A DNA stretch of 64,000 nucleotides, taken from positions 4,154,001 through 4,218,000 of the forward strand of contig NZ_CP041198.1 of NCBI RefSeq assembly GCF_006517815.1, read 5' to 3'. Positions 1 to 8,153 of this stretch are shown here, in pieces. A program made the position numbers and the translations under genes. Origin of the DNA: Pseudarthrobacter sp. NIBRBAC000502770 (lineage in GTDB: Bacteria > Actinomycetota > Actinomycetes > Actinomycetales > Micrococcaceae). Position 1 is the stretch's first letter. The number at the start of each line of letters is the position of its first letter. The notes beneath the pieces are model-generated. The model saw only the letters and a program-made list of their open reading frames with translations, was not told where the DNA came from and did no database searches.

Positions 1-234
1 CCCGGGAAGAAGGTACGCAGGCGGCCCCACCTGGCAGTCGTCCAGGTACCACATGGTGGATCCCCGCTTGCCCGGCGGCATCATGCTGCCCTCGAAGACA
101 AACACCGGATCCGAGGCAGCGCCGTCCTCGGCCCGCCAGAAACCATTGGTAGGGCAATGCGAACCGGTGCTGGCCTTAAGCTGGATCCTTCGTTCCGAGG
201 ATTTCCGGTATTGCAGGCTGGTGATCTTTTTCAT
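1..234 (-). CDS. Small TGSHCP-motif protein, C-terminus beyond window edge
   Basis: The reading frame on the minus strand begins at the ATG at 234, with GGAG six bases upstream, and runs open to the window edge, giving the first 78 residues. An in-frame ATG at 255 is less well supported. The N-terminus is basic (MKKITSLQYRK), followed by a TGSHCP box, G-x-W, an FEG box, MPPGKRG and a Trp. The same order of motifs is found in the 68-residue protein at 33636-33842, so the two are paralogues. Small proteins with this Cys-Pro/Gly-Trp layout occur in several bacteria without a firmly assigned role. I do not assign a function. It shares its strand with the LysR gene to its right, 123 bp away. Confidence 0.6.
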   Translation of the reverse strand, partial: MKKITSLQYRKSSERRIQLKASTGSHCPTNGFWRAEDGAASDPVFVFEGSMMPPGKRGSTMWYLDDCQVGPPAYLLPG

Positions 235-357
235 GCTGGGCTCCAAGGGAATCATTTGTGCCGGGTAAACGCCGTTGGCGAACCTTTATGGCTTTTATCC
301 TAGGACGCAGCAAAATCTATGGATAAGACTAATGGAGCGTGACCTGATAAGGCCCGC

Positions 358-1320
358 TTATGATGCATCCGCGCCAGCTGAGGGTGTTCCGCTGGAAAGC
401 GGCTGGTATTTGCTGCGCAGCATTTCCTGGAGCATTTCCTTCAGTACCAGCAGAACGGCGGAACCGGCCTCGGAGAGCGGTTCGTGGTCCGGAGTGCACA
501 GCGCGATCTTGCTCTGCAGTGCAGGTCCGGTGATCCGGAGGACCCGGAAGTCCTCCTCATGGAACAGGGCATCCGCGGCCGACTTGGGCAGGATGGTCGC
601 ACCCAGGTCGCTGCGCAGCAGCCTGGTCAGGGACGGCACGGATTCCACTTCCCCCACCAGGTGCAGCGTGAGGCCCCTGCTGTCGAAGCCCGCCTCCACC
701 ACCTGGCGCAGGGTGTGGATCCGTTCGGGCAGGAACAGGCCCAGCGTGGCCGCCGCTTCCAGGGCGATGGTGCCGGCCCCGGGGTCCACCGGAAGCTCCC
801 GCGCGGCGTTGACCACCAAGTACAGGTCCTCGACGATGAGGGTGGTGAATTGCACACCCCGAATGGGCCCCGGTTCATAGATGAGGGCCATGTCCAGCCG
901 CCCGTTCTTGATGGCCTCGCTGAGTACGCCGCCGTAAATCTCGGTCAGGTGCAGCACGATGTCGGGATAGCGCCGCCCTACTTCGCGGATAATCCGAGGG
1001 GTAAGGCTTGAGGCCATGCTGTAGGGGGCGATTGCTATGGAGACGCGCCCGGAAGGTGCCGCTCCTGAAGCTGCCACATCGATCCTTGCCTGCTCCACTT
1101 GGCGCAGGATGGTCTGGGCATGCCGGTAGAGGGTATGGCCCGCCGCAGTGGGCTCCACGCCCTGCTTGCTCCGGATCAGGAGCCGCTGCTTCAGGTCCGT
1201 TTCCAGCGCCGACACCTGCTGGCTCAGCGCCGGCTGGGCGACGTGGAGGGCGGCGGCCGCCTTCGTGATGCTTCCTGAGTCGACGATCTTCACGAAGTAC
1301 GCCAGCTTCCGGGTGTCCAT
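358..1320 (-). CDS. LysR-family transcriptional regulator
   Basis: 320 residues, a normal LTTR length. The N-terminal 60 residues form the winged helix-turn-helix (MDTRKLAYFVKIVDSGSIT, AAALHVAQPALSQQVSALE), followed by a periplasmic-binding-like effector domain from about residue 90. The N-terminus resembles the Nac/cyn-type branch. It is divergent from the pxpABC-dehydrogenase operon across a 392-bp gap, the classic LTTR arrangement, so it most likely controls that operon and itself in response to a metabolite of the pathway. The C-terminal 25 residues are Ser/Ala-rich and poorly conserved. Family call is firm; target and ligand are inferred from position. Confidence 0.9.
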   Translation of the reverse strand: MDTRKLAYFVKIVDSGSITKAAAALHVAQPALSQQVSALETDLKQRLLIRSKQGVEPTAAGHTLYRHAQTILRQVEQARIDVAASGAAPSGRVSIAIAPYSMASSLTPRIIREVGRRYPDIVLHLTEIYGGVLSEAIKNGRLDMALIYEPGPIRGVQFTTLIVEDLYLVVNAARELPVDPGAGTIALEAAATLGLFLPERIHTLRQVVEAGFDSRGLTLHLVGEVESVPSLTRLLRSDLGATILPKSAADALFHEEDFRVLRITGPALQSKIALCTPDHEPLSEAGSAVLLVLKEMLQEMLRSKYQPLSSGTPSAGADAS

Positions 1321-1712
1321 AGCGCTCCTCTTTTCCAGCCGGGGACGGCACAGCCTGCGGGGTCATACGTTGGCGCTATGGCGGGACAGGCAATACGTCT
1401 TTGTGTGATCCGAGTCTCGGGCATAGGTTAATTGCAGATGACTTTCCAATGACCAGAGCATTCTATCCCGACCTAAGCCATCGCCGGTTTTGATGCCGGC
1501 ATATGTTTTGTGCATAAGCAGGGAAACAATTTATTGGAAAAGCCAGTCTTGTTGTCACGAAATAAGGGCCGTTTGCATTTTTTGGGTCACCAATAGCGCC
1601 TCTAAAGGTCATAACTGTTCCCTATAGCGTGATACCGCATTCGTCTTTGTGTGGCTCCAATCCCGATGCCACACTGATTTACACCCGCAGCACCAGCAGA
1701 GGAAGGCCCGCA
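1321..1712. promoter_or_regulatory. Divergent control region, LysR / pxpA
   Basis: This 392-bp gap holds no credible gene. It is richer in A/T than its flanks, as expected for two promoters. ATAGCGC or its complement occurs at 1319-1325, 1372-1379 (GGCGCTAT) and 1593-1600 (ATAGCGCC), and ATAGCG again near 1624. The last two eight-base copies form an inverted pair 214 bp apart. An exact 12-base direct repeat, CGTCTTTGTGTG, lies at 1396-1407 and 1642-1653. These are candidate LysR binding sequences; nothing in the sequence proves it. Confidence 0.5.
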
Positions 1713-2498
1713 ATGCCCACAGTTGATCTCGTAGCGGATCTTGGTGAAGGTTTTGGCGCCTACTCGATCGGCGACGACAACGCCCTCCTGGACATCGTGT
1801 CCAGCGCCAACATCGCCTGCGGCTTCCACGCAGGGGACCCTGACATCATGGACGCCACCGTGGCTGAATGTGTCAGGACGGGAGTCGGCATCGGCGCCCA
1901 TCCGAGCTTCCCGGATCTTCGCGGCTTCGGCCGCCGGGCCATGGACCTCACGGCTGACGAAGTCCGCAACGATGTCATCTACCAGCTGGGTGCCCTGTCG
2001 GCGTTTGCCGCCTACCACGGCGGTACCGTCTCCCACCTGGCTCCCCACGGCCGCCTGGGCAACCTGGTGGCCACCCGCGCGGACTACGCCCGAGCCGTAG
2101 CGGATGCCGCCGCCCGGGTGGACCCGAAACTGATCATCCTGGCGCAGGACGGTGAACTCGCCACTGCGGCGGCGGAGCGCGGCCTGCGGGTGGCCATCGT
2201 TGGCATCGCGGACCGCGCCTACCAGGATGACGGGACCCTGGTGCCGCGCAGCCGGCCCGGCGCCGTGATCCACGACCCCTCCGTCATTGTCCGGCGCACT
2301 GTGCGGATGGTGACCGAAGGACTCATCGAAACAGTCTCCGGCAGCGACATCGCCGTCCATGCCGACACGGTGCTGCTCCACGGCGACAATCCGGGCGCCG
2401 TCGAACTTGCCCGCCTGGTTCGCAGCGAACTGATCGCCGCGGGCGTCACCATTGCCCCGCTGGCGCAAGTGCTCGCCGCAAAGCAAAAGGTTTCCTGA
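1713..2498 (+). CDS. pxpA: 5-oxoprolinase subunit A (LamB/YcsF family)
   Basis: 261 residues. The LamB/YcsF family works with PxpB and PxpC to hydrolyse 5-oxoproline (pyroglutamate) to glutamate with ATP. The N-terminus DLVADLGEGFGAYSIGDD and the following ANIACGFHAGDP are family hallmarks, as are SHLAPHGRLGN and the C-terminal LLHGDNPGAVELA. The start is set at 1713, where AGAGGAAGG lies just upstream and the protein begins with the conserved strand; an in-frame ATG at 1629 would add 28 atypical residues. It is the first gene of the operon, with pxpB two bases downstream. Cytoplasmic. Confidence 0.92.
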   Translation: MPTVDLVADLGEGFGAYSIGDDNALLDIVSSANIACGFHAGDPDIMDATVAECVRTGVGIGAHPSFPDLRGFGRRAMDLTADEVRNDVIYQLGALSAFAAYHGGTVSHLAPHGRLGNLVATRADYARAVADAAARVDPKLIILAQDGELATAAAERGLRVAIVGIADRAYQDDGTLVPRSRPGAVIHDPSVIVRRTVRMVTEGLIETVSGSDIAVHADTVLLHGDNPGAVELARLVRSELIAAGVTIAPLAQVLAAKQKVS

Positions 2499-2500
2499 CC

Positions 2501-3232
2501 ATGGCCGCCCCAACGACAACCAGCCGGACAATGCTGGACATCTACGAGTCGGGCGACGCCGCCCTGCGCGTGGTGGCACAGTCCGGTGACGCAGAAGCCA
2601 ACTGGGCCACGGTCCACGCCCTGGCCGGCTGGCTGGCGACCGTCGGTGTCGAAGGCATCCACGGCGCCGTTCCCACCTACGACTCCGTCCTGGTCGAATA
2701 CGACCCCTACCTCACCTCCGCCCGCCAGGTCAGGGCGTTCATCCTCCTGGGGATGCGCCAGCTGGACTTCGTGGGCACCACCCTGCGCGAGCCGCGCCGC
2801 TTCGAAGTACCCGTCGTCTACGGGGGCAGCTACGGGCCGGACCTGGAAAGCGTGGCAGACCACCAGGGCCTGGATGTCCAGGACGTGATCACCCGGCACA
2901 CGGCCAAGACCTACGTCATCCGCTGCCTCGGAGCGCCGGCAGGCTCGCCCATGATGGACGGACCAGACTTCCCGGTCCCCGTCCCCCGGCTCAAGGACCC
3001 GCGGCTGTCCGTACCCGCCGGTGCAGTATCCGTGGCCGGACGCCAAGCCGTGATCGCGCCCGCCGTCGCACCAGGAGGCTGGTGCGTCATCGGCCAGACC
3101 CCCCTGACGGTCCTGGACGCAGCACGCGAACCCCTGGTGCCCTACGTCCCCGGCGATGAACTGCGCTTCTACCGCATTCCTCAGGAGGACTTCGGAAAGT
3201 ACGAGGGGCAGTTCCTGGAGGCCCGGCCATGA
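2501..3232 (+). CDS. pxpB: 5-oxoprolinase subunit B (KipI/allophanate hydrolase subunit 1 family)
   Basis: 243 residues. Family landmarks are HGAVPTYDSVLVEYDP, the GGSYGPDLESVA loop and the C-terminal GWCVIGQTPL, in the expected order. Proteins of this family form the B/C heterodimer that activates 5-oxoproline by phosphorylation. The gene starts two bases after pxpA and overlaps pxpC by four bases (ATGA), so the three subunits are translationally coupled in the normal A-B-C order. The alternative name KipI (kinase inhibitor) applies to the Bacillus homologue and is less likely here given the intact pxpABC set. Confidence 0.92.
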   Translation: MAAPTTTSRTMLDIYESGDAALRVVAQSGDAEANWATVHALAGWLATVGVEGIHGAVPTYDSVLVEYDPYLTSARQVRAFILLGMRQLDFVGTTLREPRRFEVPVVYGGSYGPDLESVADHQGLDVQDVITRHTAKTYVIRCLGAPAGSPMMDGPDFPVPVPRLKDPRLSVPAGAVSVAGRQAVIAPAVAPGGWCVIGQTPLTVLDAAREPLVPYVPGDELRFYRIPQEDFGKYEGQFLEARP

Positions 3233-4242
3233 CCGGGTCACTCATCGTCCTTCAGCCCGGACACTCCGTCGTCACCGACCTTGGCCGGACGAAGGGTCCT
3301 GCATTCGGACTTCCCGTCAACGGCGCCCTGGACCAGTTTTCGGCCAAGGCCGCGAACATCCTGGCCGGCAACGGCGACAACGATCCGCTGCTGGAACTCA
3401 CCGCCCTGGACTTCAGGATGCGCGCCACCACGGACCTGCTGATCGCCGTGACCGGCGCGCCGCTGGACCTCTCTGTGGGCGGCCGCGGCTGCCCCCAGTG
3501 GGAGCCCGTCTCCGTCCGGGCCGGCGAAACAGTGACGGTCCGCGGAATCCGCACCGGTCTCCGCGCCTACATCGCCGTCCGCGGATCCTTCACTGTCCCC
3601 ACGCTGCTGGGCAGTTGCGCACCGGACACGGTGGTGGGCTTCGGACTGAAACTTGTTGAGGGCACCCGGCTTGCAACGCAAAAGACCACCGCACCCCTCA
3701 CCCAGCCATACTTCGGCCTGCCCCTGTTCCGGCTGGGGCTGGCAAAGCCGGAATTCACCACCCACCCGGTCATCGACGTCACCGACGGGCCGGACGTAGC
3801 CGAATTCGGCGACACCGCAGGCCTGCTTTTCACCTCGCAGTACACCGTGAGCCCCCGAAGCAACCACATAGGACTCCGGCTCGGCGGCGCACTGCCCGAA
3901 CGCCAGCTCACCTCCGAGGTCCTGTCCCGCGGTGTCCCGGTGGGGGCCATCGAGGTTCCGTCCCGGGACGAACTGCTGGTCCTGCACCGGGGACGCGGCG
4001 TTACCGCGGGCTATCCGGTCCTGGGAGTCGTTACGAGCCGCTCCCTGGATGTCCTGGCACAGTCCAGGCCTGGACACACCGTCACCTTCAGAAAGACAAC
4101 CGTGGCTGAAGCAACAGCCATGCACCGCACTGCCTGCCTGGAGCTGGACAGACTCCGGAAGACGATCAACACAGTCTTCGGACTCCTCGGGGTCGGCGCC
4201 GGCGAGCGCTGGTACGAACTCAGCCCGGCGTCAGGAGCCTGA
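3229..4242 (+). CDS. pxpC: 5-oxoprolinase subunit C (KipA/allophanate hydrolase subunit 2 family)
   Basis: 337 residues. The N-terminus VLQPGHSVVTDLGRTKGPAF, GLPVNGALDQFSAKAAN and the central SPRSNHIGLRLGG stretch are typical of the biotin-dependent carboxylase-like domain 2 that also occurs in PxpC. Start ATG overlaps the pxpB stop by four bases. With PxpA and PxpB it should form the ATP-dependent 5-oxoprolinase. The following gene lies 134 bp away with a Shine-Dalgarno of its own, so the operon may continue by read-through or from an internal promoter. Confidence 0.92.
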   Translation: MTGSLIVLQPGHSVVTDLGRTKGPAFGLPVNGALDQFSAKAANILAGNGDNDPLLELTALDFRMRATTDLLIAVTGAPLDLSVGGRGCPQWEPVSVRAGETVTVRGIRTGLRAYIAVRGSFTVPTLLGSCAPDTVVGFGLKLVEGTRLATQKTTAPLTQPYFGLPLFRLGLAKPEFTTHPVIDVTDGPDVAEFGDTAGLLFTSQYTVSPRSNHIGLRLGGALPERQLTSEVLSRGVPVGAIEVPSRDELLVLHRGRGVTAGYPVLGVVTSRSLDVLAQSRPGHTVTFRKTTVAEATAMHRTACLELDRLRKTINTVFGLLGVGAGERWYELSPASGA

Positions 4243-4376
4243 ACGTCATGAATGCCCGTCCCACCGCCCAGGACCGCACCCACAAAGTGCTGCGCGATCC
4301 CTAACCCCCTGCCCACCACTGCGTCCAGCCCATTGCCGGACGCAAGAGCCTGTCCATTCCCACTTTGGAGTATCAA

Positions 4377-5138
4377 ATGCCTTTTTCCGACTACACCACA
4401 GCCCTGGTCACCGGAGCCTCCACCGGCATGGGCGCCGCCATCGCCGAACGGCTTGCCAAGCGGGGCCTCACCGTCCACGCGGTGGCCCGCAACGAGGAAC
4501 GCCTCGCCGAACTGGCCGACCGCACGGGAGCAGTCCCGCACGTGGTGGACCTGACAGACACTGCTGCGCTCGCCGCCGTCGTCCGCGACCTCAAGGTGGA
4601 CGTCCTGGTGAACTGTGCCGGCGTGTCCCGGCCCGGCAACATCCTAGACTCCTCCGAACAGGACATCGACGAACTGGTGGACGTGAACCTCCGCGGGCTG
4701 CTGCAGCTCACCCGGCTGGTGCTGCCCGGAATGGTGGAGCGGGACCTGGGCCACGTGGTGAACATCAGCTCGATCGCGGGCGTGTACAACTTCTACGGCC
4801 ACACCGTGTACCACGCCACCAAGGCCGCGGTGCACCAGATCTCGCGCCAGCTCCGCAACGACACCGTGGGCAAGCGCATCCGCGTCACCGAAATCTGCCC
4901 CGGCCGGGTGGAAACCGAAATCTTCGGCCGCAACATGGGTGGCAGCCCCGCAGCCATGGAAGAAGCCTGGAAGACGTTCTACGAAGGCTACGAGTCGCTC
5001 ACTACCGACGACATTGTCAACGCCCTTGATTACGCCATTGAGACCCCGCGGCACGTGAATGTTGGCATGCTTGAGCTTATGCCCACGTTCCAGGTCCCGG
5101 GCGGCCTGACCTTCGACCGCCGCGAGCCCACCGCCTGA
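4377..5138 (+). CDS. Short-chain dehydrogenase/reductase (3-hydroxy acid dehydrogenase-like)
   Basis: 253 residues, classical SDR. The Rossmann glycine motif is TGASTGMG near residue 15, then NCAG near 85, the catalytic Ser in NISS and the Tyr-x-x-x-Lys in YHATKAA. The pattern with ICPGRVETEIFGRN resembles the YdfG/serine 3-dehydrogenase group acting on beta-hydroxy acids. The start is the ATG at 4377, with GGAG seven bases upstream; a TTG at 4365 is in frame but lacks a ribosome site. It sits between pxpC and a hydroxyacid dehydrogenase. The substrate is unknown. Confidence 0.85.
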   Translation: MPFSDYTTALVTGASTGMGAAIAERLAKRGLTVHAVARNEERLAELADRTGAVPHVVDLTDTAALAAVVRDLKVDVLVNCAGVSRPGNILDSSEQDIDELVDVNLRGLLQLTRLVLPGMVERDLGHVVNISSIAGVYNFYGHTVYHATKAAVHQISRQLRNDTVGKRIRVTEICPGRVETEIFGRNMGGSPAAMEEAWKTFYEGYESLTTDDIVNALDYAIETPRHVNVGMLELMPTFQVPGGLTFDRREPTA

Positions 5139-5181
5139 CACCCGCCCCGTCCACCTACCACCAACCGATAGGTCCCCACCA

Positions 5182-6135
5182 ATGCAGCACGTGCACACCG
5201 TCAGCTTTCCCGATTCCCAGCTCCTGGCCGACCTGTCGCCGCTTCCCGGCAGCCTGCGCGGGGTGGTCTGGGACATGAAGGAGGCACCCGGCGTGGACCT
5301 GGGCGGCATCGACGGCGTCATCCTGCCCTACCTCAACGCCGGGGCAGTGCTGGGCTCCCTGGGCAAGGTCCCGGACCTCAAGTTCGTGCAGACGCAGTCA
5401 ACAGGGTACGACGGCGTCTGCGAGGCCGCCGGTCCGGGCGCCGCAGTGGCAAACGCCTCGGGCGTCCATGCAGCTGCCACCGCAGAGCTGGCCGTTGGCC
5501 TCATCCTCGCCAAGCTGCGCGGCATCGACCAGGCCGTCAGGGACCAGCAGGTTGAAAGCTGGAAGCCGCAGCGCCGCCAGTCCCTGGCCGACCGCAAGGT
5601 CCTGCTGCTGGGCATCGGCGGAATCGGCAAGGAACTGGCCCGCCGCCTGGCACCCTTCGAAGTCACCATCACCCGGGTGGGAAGCACGGCCCGCACGGAC
5701 GCCGAAGGGCAGGTCCACGGCCCGGACGAACTGGTGGCCCTCGCCGCCAACCACGACATCCTGGTCTCCGTCCTGCCCCTGAACGGTAACACCCACCACC
5801 TGGTGGGCCGGGACGTCCTGGCCGCCCTGCCCGATGGTGCCTTGGTAGTGAACGTAGGCCGCGGCGCCGTCATCAGCACGGAGGCCCTGACCCGCGAAGT
5901 GGTCTCCGGCCGCCTCCAGTGCGCCATCGACGTCGTCGATCCCGAACCGCTTCCCGCCGGCCACCCGCTGTGGTCCGCCGGGAACGCCCTCATCACCCCG
6001 CATGTGGGCGGGAACGCCTCGGCCTTTGAGCCCCGGATCCTGAAACTCCTGAAACAGCAGCTTGAGGCCCTGGCGGCCGGGCAAACCCCGGCCAACCTGG
6101 TGCAGCAGGGACCCTTCGAGCAGGGCTCGGTCTAA
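5182..6135 (+). CDS. D-isomer-specific 2-hydroxyacid dehydrogenase
   Basis: 317 residues. NAD-binding glycine motif GIGGIGKEL near residue 150, the signature VNVGRGAVIS with its Arg, the Glu-containing DVVDPEPLP and the catalytic His in ITPHVGGN are all present in order. Members reduce or oxidise 2-hydroxy or 2-keto acids such as glyoxylate, hydroxypyruvate or 2-ketogluconate. Being placed between two SDR genes and before gluconate/idonate-type enzymes, a sugar-acid substrate is likely. Exact specificity cannot be read from sequence. Confidence 0.85.
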   Translation: MQHVHTVSFPDSQLLADLSPLPGSLRGVVWDMKEAPGVDLGGIDGVILPYLNAGAVLGSLGKVPDLKFVQTQSTGYDGVCEAAGPGAAVANASGVHAAATAELAVGLILAKLRGIDQAVRDQQVESWKPQRRQSLADRKVLLLGIGGIGKELARRLAPFEVTITRVGSTARTDAEGQVHGPDELVALAANHDILVSVLPLNGNTHHLVGRDVLAALPDGALVVNVGRGAVISTEALTREVVSGRLQCAIDVVDPEPLPAGHPLWSAGNALITPHVGGNASAFEPRILKLLKQQLEALAAGQTPANLVQQGPFEQGSV

Positions 6136-6199
6136 ACGGCTGCCGGGATTTAATGCATACGGCGGCACGACACAACAATGAAGAGGAAGTAACCAGGAC

Positions 6200-6970
6200 A
6201 TGACAGGGCTTTTTGATCTCACGGGGCGCGTAGCCCTGGTCACGGGTTCGAGCAGGGGCATCGGTTCGGCCCTTGCCAAGGCATTGGCCGACGCCGGTGC
6301 CACAGTAGTGCTCAACGGCGTAAACCCGGAGCGGCTCAAGGACGCCGAGACGGCCATGGCGGCAGGCTTCCCGCCCGGCCGGATCCACAGTGTGGCCTTC
6401 GACGTCACCGACGACGACGCCGCCGCCCGCAGCATCCGCTGGATCGAGGACAACGTGGGCCCGCTGGAAATCCTGGTGAACAACGCCGGCATCCAGCATC
6501 GGGTCCCCATGCTGGATCTTGATGTGGCGGACTGGGAACGCGTCCTCTCAACGGACCTCACCAGTGCCTTCCTGGTGGGCCGCGAGGCGGCCCGCCACAT
6601 GATCGGCCGGGGCCGCGGAAAGATCATCAACATCTGCTCTGTGCAGACCGACCTGGCCCGCCCCACCATCGCCCCGTACATCGCGGCCAAGGGCGGGCTG
6701 CGGAACCTCACCCGGGCCATGACCGCCGAATGGGCGGCCTCCGGGCTGCAGATCAACGCCGTCGCACCCGGCTACATCCACACCGAGATGACCCAGAACC
6801 TGGTGGACGACGAGGAGTTCAACTCCTGGATCCTCGGCCGGACACCCGCCCACCGCTGGGGCACCGTGGAGGACCTCGCCGGTCCCGTGGTGTGGCTGGC
6901 CTCGGATGGCTCCAACTTCGTGAACGGACAGACCATTTTCATCGATGGCGGAATGACGGTGGTGGTCTGA
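6200..6970 (+). CDS. idnO: SDR oxidoreductase, gluconate 5-dehydrogenase-like
   Basis: 256 residues. SDR hallmarks: TGSSRGIG, NNAGIQHR, the catalytic NICSVQ region and YIAAKGG, plus the C-terminal DGG. The N-terminus FDLTGRVALVTGSSRGIG and the NNAGIQHRVPM stretch closely match IdnO/Gno proteins, which interconvert 5-ketogluconate and gluconate with NADP(H). The stop overlaps the start of the next gene by one base (TGATG), so it is coupled with the idonate dehydrogenase-like gene, the pairing seen in idonate operons. The gene symbol is by similarity. Confidence 0.75.
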   Translation: MTGLFDLTGRVALVTGSSRGIGSALAKALADAGATVVLNGVNPERLKDAETAMAAGFPPGRIHSVAFDVTDDDAAARSIRWIEDNVGPLEILVNNAGIQHRVPMLDLDVADWERVLSTDLTSAFLVGREAARHMIGRGRGKIINICSVQTDLARPTIAPYIAAKGGLRNLTRAMTAEWAASGLQINAVAPGYIHTEMTQNLVDDEEFNSWILGRTPAHRWGTVEDLAGPVVWLASDGSNFVNGQTIFIDGGMTVVV

Positions 6971-8046
6971 TGGCAACGCCCCTTGATATCGCATTGCCGG
7001 CCACGGGTCCTGCGCTGGTGGCCCACGCCGCCGGCGACCTGCGGATCGACGAGGTCCCGGTGCCCCAGCCCGCACCCGACGAAGCGGTGGTCGAGGTCCT
7101 CTACGGCGGCATCTGCGGCTCAGACCTGCACTACTGGCTGCACGGCGCGGCGGGGGAGTCCATCCTCAAAGCGCCTCTGGTCCTGGGCCACGAGATCTCC
7201 GGCACGGTGGTGCGCCAGGCCGCGGACGGCTCAGGGCCGCAGCCAGGAACCGCCGTCGCCGTCCACCCCGCAACGCCCGGTCCAGGCGCCGCCAGGTATC
7301 CCGCGGACCGTCCCAACCTCTCCCCGGGCTGCACGTACCTGGGCAGCGCCGCCCGCTACCCGCATAAGGACGGCGCCTTCAGCCGCTACGTCACGCTGCC
7401 CGTCCGGATGCTCCGCCCGCTCCCGGACAGCCTCAACCTGCGCACTGCAGCACTGATCGAACCCGCATCCGTCGCCTGGCATGCCGTGTCCAGGGCCGGG
7501 GACGTCCGCGGAAAAACCGCGCTGGTCATCGGCTCCGGCCCCATCGGCGCCCTCGCCGTCGCCGTCCTCAAGCGCGCGGGCGCAGCCCATATCACCGCCG
7601 TCGACCTCCATCCCAAACCGCTGGAAATCGCCAAGGCCGTGGGTGCGGACCAGGTGATCAACGCCGCGGACGCCGAAGCCATCGCCGCCGTGGAGGCCGA
7701 CGTCGTGATCGAATCCTCCGGCAACCACCATGGGCTGGCCTCTGCCATCCGCGGCGCGGTGCGCGGGGGCACCGTGGTGATGGTGGGGCTGCTGCCCACC
7801 GGCATGCAGCCGGTGCCCATCTCCCTGGCGATCACCCGCGAACTGCAACTGCTCGGCTCGTTCCGTTTCAACGACGAGATTGATGACGTCATCGCGGCCC
7901 TCGCCGAGGGGTCCCTGCACATCGAGCCCGTCATCACGCACGAATTCCCGCTGGCCGATGCCCTCCGCGCCTTCGAGGTAGCCAAGGACTCCACCCGCTC
8001 CGGCAAAGTGCTCCTCTCCTTCGGCAACGCCGGGCAGGCCCAATAA
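6970..8046 (+). CDS. idnD: Medium-chain dehydrogenase, L-idonate 5-dehydrogenase-like
   Basis: 358 residues. Catalytic zinc site residues are visible: Cys in GGICGSDLHYW and His-Glu in GHEISG, and a Rossmann motif GSGPIGAL near residue 180. The stretch YLGSAARYPHKDGAFSRYV matches L-idonate dehydrogenases. The structural-zinc lobe, usually four cysteines, retains only one (SPGCTY); the others are replaced by a Pro/Gly/Ala-rich loop. It should oxidise L-idonate to 5-ketogluconate for IdnO. No permease gene accompanies it, and the kinase gene that would follow is only a fragment. Confidence 0.78.
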   Translation: MATPLDIALPATGPALVAHAAGDLRIDEVPVPQPAPDEAVVEVLYGGICGSDLHYWLHGAAGESILKAPLVLGHEISGTVVRQAADGSGPQPGTAVAVHPATPGPGAARYPADRPNLSPGCTYLGSAARYPHKDGAFSRYVTLPVRMLRPLPDSLNLRTAALIEPASVAWHAVSRAGDVRGKTALVIGSGPIGALAVAVLKRAGAAHITAVDLHPKPLEIAKAVGADQVINAADAEAIAAVEADVVIESSGNHHGLASAIRGAVRGGTVVMVGLLPTGMQPVPISLAITRELQLLGSFRFNDEIDDVIAALAEGSLHIEPVITHEFPLADALRAFEVAKDSTRSGKVLLSFGNAGQAQ

Positions 8047-8048
8047 GC

Positions 8049-8153
8049 GGGCAACTGCCACCCTTGGTCGTGGTGGGAGTCTCGGGTTGCGGCAAGTCCA
8101 CCGCCGGCGAGCCGGCCGGGACAGGGGTTTCACGCTCGCACATTGGTAGGTAG
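8049..8153 (+). pseudogene. Remnant of a gluconokinase gene (5' end only)
   Basis: Three bases after the idnD stop, an open frame reads LPPLVVVGVSGCGKSTAGE, which is the N-terminal beta strand and Walker A loop of GntK/IdnK gluconokinases. After about 21 codons the similarity stops, the frame continues with unrelated residues and terminates at 8151-8153 inside the palindrome upstream of the tetR gene. The remaining roughly 150 codons of a kinase are missing. This is best read as a deletion that removed most of the kinase gene at the end of the idn pair. Confidence 0.65.

Noticed and set aside
4248..4304. 18-codon frame MNARPTAQDRTHKVLRDP between pxpC and the SDR gene, possibly the start of a lost gene
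   Set aside because: It has an AGGAG eleven bases upstream but no recognisable similarity; too short to claim a gene or pseudogene.
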